NCBI RefSeq assembly: GCF_012035195.1
Contig: NZ_JAAVJH010000006.1
Span: 1 to 64,000 of the forward strand
From: Sphingomonas corticis
GTDB taxonomy: Bacteria; Pseudomonadota; Alphaproteobacteria; Sphingomonadales; Sphingomonadaceae
Direction: 5' to 3'
DNA: 64,000 nt
Below are positions 7,680 through 15,722 of the stretch, in pieces; within the stretch, counting starts at the first letter, position 1, and every line of letters begins with the position of its first letter. The position numbers and the translations under genes are program-made. Under the pieces are notes generated by a model. It was not told where the DNA came from, ran no database searches, and worked only from the letters and a program-made list of their open reading frames with translations.

Positions 7680-9443
7680 ATGCCTCCCCTTGCTTCGACG
7701 GCGATCGACCGCCGCACCCTGATCCGCGGCGCCGGTGCGCTGGCGCTCGCGCCGGCGCTGCCCGCCTGGGCGCGGAGCGGGCACGCCGGCCTCGCCACGG
7801 CGCCCGGCACGCTATCGGGCGATACGATCGCGCTGACCGTGGGCGAGCGCCATTTCCGCACCGGCGGCCGGTCCGCGCACGCGGTCGCCGTCAACGGCAC
7901 GCTGCCCGCGCCGCTGATCCGGCTTCGCGAGGGGCAGCACGTCCGCCTGTCCGTCACCAACACGCTGAAGGAGGACACGTCGATCCACTGGCACGGGCTG
8001 CTCGTGCCCTTCGCGATGGACGGCGTGCCCGGCATCAGCTTCCCCGGCATCCGCCCCGGCGAGACCTTCGTCTACGACTTTCCGGTGCGCCAGTCGGGCA
8101 CCTATTGGTATCACAGCCACTCGGGCATGCAGGAGGCGATGGGCCTCTACGGCGCGATCGTGATCGACCCCGCCGCACCCGATCCGGTCGCCAGCGAGCG
8201 CGAGTACGTGCTGGTCCTGTCCGACTGGAGTCCGATGCACCCGCACGCGCAGCTGCGCCGGCTGAAGCAGCAGGGCGGGTATTTCAACATGCAGCGCCAG
8301 ACGCTGGCGGGGCTGATCGCCGGGCGCGACCAGCCGCTCGAGGAGCGGCTGCACTGGGGCGCGATGCGGATGGATCCGACCGACGTCTCCGACGTGACGG
8401 GCAGCACGTACCACTACCTCGTCAACGGCCACGGGACGCAGGAGAACTGGACCGGGCTGTTCACCGCGGGGGAGCGCGTGCGGCTGCGCCTCGTCAACGC
8501 CTCGGCGATGACCAACTTCAACGTCCGCCTGCCCGGCCTGGCGATGACGGTCGTGCAGGCCGACGGGCAGGCCGTGCAACCGGTGGAGACCGACGAGCTG
8601 CAGATCGGCATCGCCGAGACCTACGACGTGATCGTCCGCCCGGTCGAGTCGCGTGCGCACGCGATCGTCGCGGAGGCGATCGACCGTTCCGGCCTGGTGC
8701 GGGCCACGCTGGCGCCGCGCATCGGCATGGCCGGCGCCATCCCGCCGCGCCGCCCGCGCCCCGTCCTGACGATGAAGGACATGGGGATGGACATGAGCGG
8801 CATGGGGGAGGGCGGCATGGGAGATGCCGTCATCGACCTCAGCCAGCCCGCCGGCGATCCCCACGCCGGCCACTCCATGAAGATGCGCGACCCCGCGAAT
8901 GCGCCCGGCGTGCGGATGGGACCGGGGGTGGCGACGATCTCGCCGATGCCGGTCGATCGCATCGCCGACCGCCCCACCGGGCTGGAGGCGGAGGAGCATC
9001 GCGTCCTCACCTACGCGCAGCTGAAGTCGGCGACGCGCAATCCCGACACCCGCGCGCCTTCGCGCACGCTCGACATCCACCTGACGGCGAACATGGAGCG
9101 CTACATGTGGTCGTTCGACGGCGTGAAGCTGTCGGAGGGCGCCGAGCCGATCGCCTTCCGCCACGGCGAGCGGGTTCGCGTGACCCTGGTGAACGACACG
9201 ATGATGCCGCACCCGATCCACCTCCACGGCCATTTCTTCGAACTGGTGAACGGCGCGGGCGACCACGCGCCGCGCAAGCACACGGTGAACGTGCTGCCCG
9301 GCGGCAAGGCCAGCTTCGACCTGACCGCCGACGCGCTCGGCGACTGGGCGTTCCACTGCCATATGCTGATGCACATGCATTCGGGCATGATGCGCGTGGT
9401 GACGGTGCGGCACGAGGGCGGCGGGGTGGAGGACGCGGCGTGA
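7680..9443 (+). CDS. copA: Copper resistance multicopper oxidase CopA
   Basis: A 587-aa periplasmic multicopper oxidase that oxidises Cu(I) and binds excess copper. A twin-arginine signal peptide is present (R-R-T-L-I-R-G at 11-17). Copper-site motifs are H-W-H-G (103-106), Y-H-S-H-S-G (144-149), H-P-I-H-L-H-G-H-F-F (511-520) and H-C-H-M-L-M-H (559-565), covering type 1, 2 and 3 centres. A Met-rich segment, M-K-D-M-G-M-D-M-S-G-M, and a second H/M-rich stretch in the middle fit CopA of copper resistance operons rather than laccases. copB overlaps its stop codon. Confidence 0.95.
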   Translation: MPPLASTAIDRRTLIRGAGALALAPALPAWARSGHAGLATAPGTLSGDTIALTVGERHFRTGGRSAHAVAVNGTLPAPLIRLREGQHVRLSVTNTLKEDTSIHWHGLLVPFAMDGVPGISFPGIRPGETFVYDFPVRQSGTYWYHSHSGMQEAMGLYGAIVIDPAAPDPVASEREYVLVLSDWSPMHPHAQLRRLKQQGGYFNMQRQTLAGLIAGRDQPLEERLHWGAMRMDPTDVSDVTGSTYHYLVNGHGTQENWTGLFTAGERVRLRLVNASAMTNFNVRLPGLAMTVVQADGQAVQPVETDELQIGIAETYDVIVRPVESRAHAIVAEAIDRSGLVRATLAPRIGMAGAIPPRRPRPVLTMKDMGMDMSGMGEGGMGDAVIDLSQPAGDPHAGHSMKMRDPANAPGVRMGPGVATISPMPVDRIADRPTGLEAEEHRVLTYAQLKSATRNPDTRAPSRTLDIHLTANMERYMWSFDGVKLSEGAEPIAFRHGERVRVTLVNDTMMPHPIHLHGHFFELVNGAGDHAPRKHTVNVLPGGKASFDLTADALGDWAFHCHMLMHMHSGMMRVVTVRHEGGGVEDAA

Positions 9444-10249
9444 TCCTGCTGCTCCTCGCCGCCGCCGCGCAGCACCATGCCGGCCACGCCCCGGCTTCCC
9501 CGGCACCCGCCACGGAGCGCGCCGGCCCGCCTGCGCCCGCGGACCACGCCGCCGACGCGGTCTACGATCCGTCGGCGATGGCGCGCGCCCGCGCCGCGAT
9601 GACGCGCGAGCACGGCGGCGGCACCTTCTCGCAGGTGCTGGTCGACCGGCTCGAGTATCGCGCCGTACGCGGGCGCGACGGCTATGCCTGGGAGGCGGAC
9701 GGCTGGATCGGCGGCGACATCCATCGTTTCGCGCTGGCGACGGAGGGCGAGGGCGAGTTCGGCCACGCACCCGACGAAGCGGAGGTGCAGGCGCTCTACC
9801 GCCGCGCGATCGGCCCGTGGTTCAACGCGGAGGCGGGCGTGCGGCAGGATCTGGGGCGCGGCGGGCGGCGGACGCATGCGGTGATCGGCATCGACGGCCT
9901 CGCGCCCTATTGGTTTGACGTCAGCGCGCAGGCGTTCCTCTCCACCCGCGGCGAGCTGCAGACCCGGCTGGAGGCGAGCTACGACCAGCGCATCACGCAG
10001 CGGCTGATCCTGCAACCCGCCGCGGAGGTGACGCTGGCGGCGCAGGACGTGCCCGAGCTGGCGGTCGGCGCCGGCGTGTCGGAGGCGGAGCTGGGCCTGC
10101 GACTGCGCTACGAGATCCGCCGCGAGTTCGCGCCCTATGTGGGCGTGCATCGCGAACGCAAGTTCGGTGCCGCGGCGCGGTTCGCGCGGGCGGAAGGGGA
10201 AAGGGCGTCGGCGACGAACTGGGTCGCGGGGGTGCGGTTCTGGTTCTGA
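9440..10249 (+). CDS. copB: Copper resistance outer membrane protein CopB
   Basis: A 269-aa CopB-family protein. The GTG start overlaps the copA stop (GTGA). A short signal peptide (L-L-L-L-A-A-A-A) is followed by a brief His-containing segment Q-H-H-A-G-H and a Pro/Ala linker, much shorter than the Met/His-rich N-terminus of plasmid-borne CopB. The remainder is the conserved beta-barrel domain (W-E-A-D-G-W-I-G-G-D, Y-R-R-A-I-G-P-W-F-N, L-A-P-Y-W-F-D, F-A-P-Y-V-G-V) ending in a terminal F, typical of outer membrane proteins. It probably binds or exports copper at the outer membrane together with CopA. Confidence 0.93.
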   Translation: MILLLLAAAAQHHAGHAPASPAPATERAGPPAPADHAADAVYDPSAMARARAAMTREHGGGTFSQVLVDRLEYRAVRGRDGYAWEADGWIGGDIHRFALATEGEGEFGHAPDEAEVQALYRRAIGPWFNAEAGVRQDLGRGGRRTHAVIGIDGLAPYWFDVSAQAFLSTRGELQTRLEASYDQRITQRLILQPAAEVTLAAQDVPELAVGAGVSEAELGLRLRYEIRREFAPYVGVHRERKFGAAARFARAEGERASATNWVAGVRFWF

Positions 10250-10268
10250 GCCGCCCTCCCTCCAACAC

Positions 10269-10393
10269 CCGTTCGTGCTGAGCGAAGTCGCAGCACAGCC
10301 ACGGCGCGCATCGCCCTCGACTTCGGCACGACGTGCCGAAGCCTGTCCTGAGCGCCTGCCTTGGCAGGCAGTCGAAGGGCTCAGGCCGAACGG
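10269..10393. repeat. Interspersed palindromic repeat, long variant
   Basis: Starts with CCGTTCGTGCTGAGCGAAG and ends with an inverted match GGGCTCAGGCCGAACGG. The same ends bound the 70-bp element at 57094-57163. A middle insertion with its own inverted repeats (TTCGGCACGACGTGCCGAA and GCCTGCCTTGGCAGGC) makes this copy longer. It separates the ends of copB and argJ, which converge here, and could act as a transcript-end hairpin. Confidence 0.7.
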
Positions 10394-10420
10394 AGGGCGG
10401 TGGCGCTCACGACTTTCTGC

Positions 10421-11647
10421 TCAACTCCGATAATCCGCGTTGATCGAAATGTAGCCGTGGGTCAGGTCGCAGGTCCACACCCGCGCGCTGCCCTCGCCCA
10501 GACCGAGGTCGACGCCGATCTCCACTTCCCTGCCCTTCAGGTGGGCGGCGACCGGCGCCTCGTCATAGCCTTCCACCGCCAGCCCCGCCTCGGCCACCGG
10601 CGTCGCGCCGAAGCGGATCGACAGGCGGTCGCGCTCGGCCGGCTCGCCCGCCTTGCCCACCGCCATCACGACGCGTCCCCAATTGGCGTCCTCGCCCGCG
10701 ATGGCGGTCTTCACCAGCGGCGAGTTGGCGATCGACATCGCGATGCGATGCGCCGAGCGGTCGCTTTCCGCGCCCTCGACGATCACCTCGATCAGCTTCG
10801 ATGCGCCCTCGCCGTCGCGCACCACCAGCAGCGCGAGCTGCCGGCACAGGTCCGCCAGCGCGGCGCGGAAGGCGTCGGCGCCCGCGTTCTCCTCGCTTGC
10901 CAGCGGGGCGTTGCCCGCCGCACCGGTGGCGAAGGCCAGCACCGTGTCGCTCGTCGAGGTGTCGCCGTCCACGGTAATGCAGGAGAAGGTGCGCGCGTTG
11001 GCGTCGGCGAGCGCGCGCTGGAGGAACCCCGCCTCCACCGCCGCGTCGGTGAAGACGAAGCCGAGCATCGTCGCCATGTCCGGCGCGATCATGCCCGACC
11101 CCTTGACGATCCCCGCCAGCGTCACCGTCCGCCCGTCGACCATCGCGGTGACGGTGGCGCCCTTGGGATAGGTGTCCGTGGTGCCGATCGCCTCCGCCGC
11201 GGCGCGCCAGTCCGCGGGGGCGGCGGCGACGGCGGCGTCCAGTCCCGCCTCCGCCTTGTCGATCGGCAGCGGCACGCCGATGACGCCGGTGGAGGCGACG
11301 AACACGTCCGAGGGCTTGCACCCAAAGGCGGCGGCCGCGCGCGCCGCGATCGCCTCCACCGCGGCGCGCCCGCGATGCCCGGTGAAGGCGTTGGAATTGC
11401 CCGCGTTGACGACCAGCGCGCGCGCCTCGCCCAGCACCAGCGCGCGGCGGCACCATTCCACCTCCGGCGACGGGCATCGGGATTGCGTCAGCACCCCCGC
11501 CACGACGGTGCCCGGCGCCAGTTCGGCCACGGTCAGGTCGCAGCGATCCCACTCCTTGTACCGCGCCCGCGCGACGCGCAGCGTGACGCCGGCGACGGGG
11601 CTCATGTCGGGAAAGGGGAGGGCGAGGGGGGAGATGGACGTGGACAT
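10421..11647 (-). CDS. argJ: Bifunctional ornithine acetyltransferase / N-acetylglutamate synthase
   Basis: A 408-aa ArgJ. It transfers acetyl from N-acetylornithine to glutamate, and in bifunctional members also uses acetyl-CoA, in the cyclic arginine pathway. The self-cleavage and nucleophile region K-G-S-G-M-I-A-P-D-M-A-T-M-L is present; cleavage before the Thr of A-T-M-L gives alpha and beta chains. Other family blocks: V-N-A-G-N-S-N-A-F-T-G, S-T-G-V-I-G, D-G-D-T-S-T-S-D and the C-terminal Y-I-S-I-N-A-D-Y. The ATG at 11647 fits the family; the frame continues 45 codons upstream, but that stretch would overlap the divergent TonB-C gene. It is divergent from that gene with about 43 bp between starts. 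Confidence 0.95.
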   Translation of the reverse strand: MSTSISPLALPFPDMSPVAGVTLRVARARYKEWDRCDLTVAELAPGTVVAGVLTQSRCPSPEVEWCRRALVLGEARALVVNAGNSNAFTGHRGRAAVEAIAARAAAAFGCKPSDVFVASTGVIGVPLPIDKAEAGLDAAVAAAPADWRAAAEAIGTTDTYPKGATVTAMVDGRTVTLAGIVKGSGMIAPDMATMLGFVFTDAAVEAGFLQRALADANARTFSCITVDGDTSTSDTVLAFATGAAGNAPLASEENAGADAFRAALADLCRQLALLVVRDGEGASKLIEVIVEGAESDRSAHRIAMSIANSPLVKTAIAGEDANWGRVVMAVGKAGEPAERDRLSIRFGATPVAEAGLAVEGYDEAPVAAHLKGREVEIGVDLGLGEGSARVWTCDLTHGYISINADYRS

Positions 11648-11690
11648 GCGCCGCGCATAGGCTGGGTCCGATCGGCGAAAAAGGGGTGGC

Positions 11691-12527
11691 GTGAGCGACA
11701 GGGAGCTGTTCCCGCGGACGCGGGTGCTGGACCACGGCCGCGATCCGACGCGGGCGCGGCCGGAGCCTTGGTTCGTGGGCAACGGGCGCGGACTGATGAT
11801 CGGCGTGCTGGCGCTGGTCGGCGCGCTGCTGCTGGTGCGCGCGGTCTCGATGCTGTGGCTGGCGGAACGGGCGTGGACGTGGGTGACCGCCCGGGGGGCG
11901 TCGGGCGTGCGATCCGTTTCCGGCGGCGCGCCTCCCGCGCCTCCGCCGCCGGGCCTTCACGACTGGATCGGTGCCGGGGACTATCCCGCCGCCGCGCGCC
12001 CGGCACGGGCGGAAGGCGTCGTCGACATCGCGTGGGACGTCGCGCGCGACGGCCGCATCGCGCGCTGCACGGTGCTGCGGTCGAGCGGCAACGCCATTCT
12101 CGACGCCACCACCTGCCGCCTCCTGCGCGAGCGCGGGCGCTACGCACCGGTCCGCGTCGAGGGGGCGCAGCGGTTCCGCCGCTTCTCCGGCGCCTATCGG
12201 TGGCGCCTGCCGCCGGTCGCCGGCGACGCGGTCGCGGTGCCGGCGATGGGCATGGCGGACGAGGCCAGCTGGATCGGTCCGGACGACTATCCGGTGGAAT
12301 CCGCCCGTCGTAACGAACAGGGGACCGTCCGCATCGACTGGACGATCGGCGCGGACGGAAGGGCGCGCGACTGCCAGGCCGTGGAGACGAGCGGCCATCC
12401 CCGCCTCGACAAGGCCGCCTGCGCGGCGATCATGAACCGTGCCCGCTACCGCCCGGCGCGCGACGCGGCGGGGCGCGCCGTCGCCACCTCGAAGTCGCGG
12501 CGGGTGACGTGGCGGCTGCCCGATTGA
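11691..12527 (+). CDS. Membrane protein with two tandem TonB C-terminal-like domains
   Basis: A 278-aa protein with GTG start preceded by AAGGGGTGG. It has an N-terminal cytoplasmic part, one transmembrane segment (about residues 35-57), a Pro-rich spacer (P-P-A-P-P-P-P) and two copies of a TonB_C-like domain (about 93-165 and 188-275). Both repeats share D-Y-P, a D-x-x-x-x-x-D-G-R core, a Cys (C-T-V and C-Q-A), a second Cys and R-x-R-Y-x-P. Two domains in one polypeptide are unusual for an energy transducer, and no exbBD lies nearby, so it may be a structural or signalling protein rather than a receptor energiser. Confidence 0.75.
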   Translation: MSDRELFPRTRVLDHGRDPTRARPEPWFVGNGRGLMIGVLALVGALLLVRAVSMLWLAERAWTWVTARGASGVRSVSGGAPPAPPPPGLHDWIGAGDYPAAARPARAEGVVDIAWDVARDGRIARCTVLRSSGNAILDATTCRLLRERGRYAPVRVEGAQRFRRFSGAYRWRLPPVAGDAVAVPAMGMADEASWIGPDDYPVESARRNEQGTVRIDWTIGADGRARDCQAVETSGHPRLDKAACAAIMNRARYRPARDAAGRAVATSKSRRVTWRLPD

Positions 12528-12571
12528 CCGCAGGCTGCCGCGACAGGTGGACGCCGCCGCCGTCGCATCCT

Positions 12572-12835
12572 ATGTCCGCGCGCGTGAACCTGCTGCTGCT
12601 CCTCTCCGCACTCCTCTCCGCCCTCACCGGCGTGGGTGCGAGCGCGCGGCAGCCGCAGGTGGCGCAGGCGGTGGCGCAGCAGGCGCGGGTCGCCGCGCCT
12701 CGGCTCGCCGCCGCCCCGGCCGCGCGACCCGTGGCCGCGCTCCCCGCGCCCGCACTGCTGGCCGCGGCCCCGCTGGCGGCCCGCTGGACGCTCGCCGCGG
12801 CCGAGCCGCTGTTCGCCGGGCGGCGGCGCGAATAG
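12572..12835 (+). CDS. Small secreted Ala-rich hypothetical protein
   Basis: An 87-aa protein from the ATG at 12572. It opens with a clear signal peptide (N-L-L-L-L-L-S-A-L-L-S-A-L) ending near A-S-A, then an Ala/Pro/Gln-rich low-complexity body. I do not recognise it. It starts 44 bp after the TonB-C gene and ends about 100 bp before secA. Coding status rests on the signal peptide and the open frame only. Confidence 0.5.
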   Translation: MSARVNLLLLLSALLSALTGVGASARQPQVAQAVAQQARVAAPRLAAAPAARPVAALPAPALLAAAPLAARWTLAAAEPLFAGRRRE

Positions 12836-12885
12836 CCGCGTCGGCCGTACCCCGGCCGTCCTCCATCGCCCCATCACCAGCGCGG

Positions 12886-12901
12886 GCCGCATCGATGCGG
12901 C
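12886..12901 (+). promoter_or_regulatory. Perfect palindrome in the secA leader
   Basis: GCCGCATCGATGCGGC is a 16-bp perfect palindrome ending 33 nt before the secA ATG. It can form a stable hairpin in the secA leader RNA or serve as an operator. It has no T-run, so it is not a typical intrinsic terminator. Confidence 0.35.
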
Positions 12902-12934
12902 GACCGCGCCATACGCAGATACAGGAACCCGCCC

Positions 12935-15670
12935 ATGTTCGGTGGCATCGCCAAGTCGCTCTTCGGTTCGTCCAACGACCGCTACGTCAAGTCGCTCGAC
13001 CCGATCCTGAAGAAGATCGCTTCGTTCGAACCCGCGTTGCAGGCGATGGACGACGCCACCCTCGCCAACCAGACGACGCTGTTCCGCGAGCGGCTGGCCG
13101 CGGGCGAGACGCTCGACAAGATCCTGCCCGAGGCCTTCGCCACGGTGCGTGAGGCGGCGAGCCGCGTCCTCGGCCAGCGCCACTACGACGTGCAGATGGT
13201 CGGCGGCATCGTCCTCCACCGCGGCGAGATCGCGGAGATGCGGACGGGCGAGGGCAAGACGCTGGTCGCCACGCTCGCCACCTATCTCAACGCGCTGCCG
13301 GGCGAGGGCGTCCACGTCATCACCGTCAACGACTATCTCGCCAGCCGCGACGCCGACTGGATGGGCCGCGTGTACCGCTTCCTCGGCCTCACCGTGGGCG
13401 TGATCGTGCCGAACCTGACCGACGAGCAGCGCCGCGCCGCCTACAACGCCGACATCACCTACGGCACGAACAACGAATTCGGCTTCGACTATCTGCGCGA
13501 CAACATGAAGTACGAGCGCGCCAGCATGGTGCAGCGCCCGTTCGCCATGGCGATCGTCGACGAGGTCGATTCGGTGCTGATCGACGAGGCGCGCACGCCG
13601 CTCATCATCTCCGGCCCGACCGACGACAAGTCCGAGCTCTACCTGCAGGTCGACGCCGTCGTGAAGCAGCTGGACGAGGGCGATTACGAGAAGGACGAGA
13701 AGCAGAAGACGATCGTGCTGACCGAGGATGGCACGGAGAAGATCGAGCGGATGCTGGAGGCGGCCGGGCTGCTGGAAGGCGCGAACCTCTACGATTTCGA
13801 GAACACGCAGGTCGTCCACCACCTGAACCAGGCGCTGCGCGCGAACGTGATGTTCAAGGTGGATACCGACTATATCGTGAAGGACGGCAAGATCGTCATC
13901 ATCGACGAATTCACTGGTCGCATGATGGACGGGCGCCGCTGGTCCGACGGGCTGCACCAGGCGGTGGAGGCGAAGGAGGGCGTCAATATCGAGCCCGAGA
14001 ACCAGACCATGGCCTCGATTACCTTCCAGAACTATTTCCGCATGTATCCCAAGCTGGCGGGCATGACCGGCACCGCCGCGACCGAGGCGGCCGAATTCTA
14101 CGATATCTACAAGATGAACGTCGTTACCATCCCGACCAACCGGGAAATCCGCCGCGTCGACGAGGAGGACGAGTTCTACAAGGACACGCAGGACAAGTTC
14201 CGCGCCATCGCGAAGAAGATCCGCGAGCACGCGGACAAGGGACAGCCGGTGCTGGTCGGCACCGTGTCGATCGAGAAGTCCGAGCTGCTGAGCGAGTTCC
14301 TGCGCCAGGAGGGCGTCGACCATTCGGTGCTGAACGCCCGCTACCACGAGCAGGAGGCGCATATCGTGGCGCAGGCCGGGCGGCTGGGCGCGGTGACGAT
14401 CGCGACCAACATGGCGGGCCGCGGCACCGACATCCAGCTGGGCGGCAACCTGGAATTCCGTGTCGAGGACGAGCTTGCCGGCATGGCCGAGGGGCCAGAC
14501 CGCGATGCTGCGATCGAGGCGATCCGCCGCGAGATCGAGGCGGAGAAGGCGCGCGTGCTGGAAGCGGGCGGCCTGTTCGTGCTGGGCACCGAGCGGCACG
14601 AATCGCGCCGCATCGACAACCAGCTTCGCGGCCGTTCGGGTCGCCAGGGCGACCCCGGGCTCAGCCGCTTCTACCTCAGCCTGGACGACGACCTGCTGCG
14701 CATCTTCGGTCCCGACACGCTGTTCGCGAAGATGATGCGCAACAACATCGCGGACGGCGAGGCGATCGGCAGCAAGTGGCTGACCAAGGCGATCGAGACC
14801 GCGCAGAAGAAGGTCGAGGCGCGCAACTACGACATCCGCAAGCAGGTCGTCGAATACGACGACGTGATGAACGACCAGCGCAAGGTGATCTACGAGCAGC
14901 GCGCCGACATCATGGACGCGGACACCGTGGGCGACGTGGTGGAGGACATGCGAGCCGAGACGGTGAACGCCATCGTCGGCGACGCGTGCCCGCCCAATTC
15001 CTATCCCGAGCAGTGGGACGTGGAGGGCATGAAGGCGCGGCTGGCCGACGTGCTGGCGATGGAGCCCCCGGTCGACGAGTGGCTGAAGGAGGAGGCGATC
15101 GATCCTGAGATCGTCACCGAGCGGGTCCAGGCGGAGGCGGACGCGGCGGTCGCGGCGAAGGCGGCGGAGCTGGAGCCGGAGACTTGGGTGCAGATCGAAA
15201 AGTCGATCATGCTCCAGAACCTGGACCACCACTGGAAGGAGCATCTCGCCACGCTCGACGCGCTGCGCCAGGTGGTGCACCTGCGCGCCTACGCGCAGAA
15301 GACGCCGATCAACGAGTACAAGCAGGAGGCGTTCGCGCTGTTCCAGCGGATGCTGGACGCGATCCGCGAGGACGTGACGAAGACGATCGCGCACGCGCAG
15401 TTCCGCATGCAGGCGCCGCCGCCGATGCCCGAGCTGCCCGACTTCATCACCACCCACTTCGACCCGTTCACGGGCGAGGACAATTCGAACGACATCGACG
15501 CGGGCACGCTGGGGCTGGTCCAGACGCAGCTGCCGCCGTTGCAGATCGTGCAGCCCAATGCGGTGGAGCTGGGCGAGGACCCCGCGTCGTGGGAAGGCGT
15601 GGTGAGCCGCAACGCGCCGTGCCCGTGCGGCTCGGGCCGCAAGTACAAGCATTGTCACGGCGCGGCATGA
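12935..15670 (+). CDS. secA: Preprotein translocase ATPase SecA
   Basis: A 911-aa SecA motor that drives preproteins through SecYEG. Walker A is M-R-T-G-E-G-K-T (about 103-110) and the DEAD-box-type Walker B is V-D-E-V-D-S (about 209-214). The preprotein cross-linking and scaffold regions follow, with helicase motifs such as [15 protein letters not shown] and [10 protein letters not shown]. The C-terminal zinc motif [13 protein letters not shown] for SecB and lipid binding is intact. Length is normal for alphaproteobacteria. A 16-bp palindrome lies in its leader. Confidence 0.98.
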   Translation: MFGGIAKSLFGSSNDRYVKSLDPILKKIASFEPALQAMDDATLANQTTLFRERLAAGETLDKILPEAFATVREAASRVLGQRHYDVQMVGGIVLHRGEIAEMRTGEGKTLVATLATYLNALPGEGVHVITVNDYLASRDADWMGRVYRFLGLTVGVIVPNLTDEQRRAAYNADITYGTNNEFGFDYLRDNMKYERASMVQRPFAMAIVDEVDSVLIDEARTPLIISGPTDDKSELYLQVDAVVKQLDEGDYEKDEKQKTIVLTEDGTEKIERMLEAAGLLEGANLYDFENTQVVHHLNQALRANVMFKVDTDYIVKDGKIVIIDEFTGRMMDGRRWSDGLHQAVEAKEGVNIEPENQTMASITFQNYFRMYPKLAGMTGTAATEAAEFYDIYKMNVVTIPTNREIRRVDEEDEFYKDTQDKFRAIAKKIREHADKGQPVLVGTVSIEKSELLSEFLRQEGVDHSVLNARYHEQEAHIVAQAGRLGAVTIATNMAGRGTDIQLGGNLEFRVEDELAGMAEGPDRDAAIEAIRREIEAEKARVLEAGGLFVLGTERHESRRIDNQLRGRSGRQGDPGLSRFYLSLDDDLLRIFGPDTLFAKMMRNNIADGEAIGSKWLTKAIETAQKKVEARNYDIRKQVVEYDDVMNDQRKVIYEQRADIMDADTVGDVVEDMRAETVNAIVGDACPPNSYPEQWDVEGMKARLADVLAMEPPVDEWLKEEAIDPEIVTERVQAEADAAVAAKAAELEPETWVQIEKSIMLQNLDHHWKEHLATLDALRQVVHLRAYAQKTPINEYKQEAFALFQRMLDAIREDVTKTIAHAQFRMQAPPPMPELPDFITTHFDPFTGEDNSNDIDAGTLGLVQTQLPPLQIVQPNAVELGEDPASWEGVVSRNAPCPCGSGRKYKHCHGAA

Positions 15671-15722
15671 CGGGGTGCGGACCTGATCCAGCGAGGCTGA
15701 AGCGCATCCGCGTGCGGCCGGA

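Noticed and set aside
12446-15658. A 1070-codon open frame antisense to secA
   Set aside because: Its translation is His/Val/Asp/Arg-rich without domains and mirrors secA codon structure; in GC-rich DNA long antisense frames are expected.
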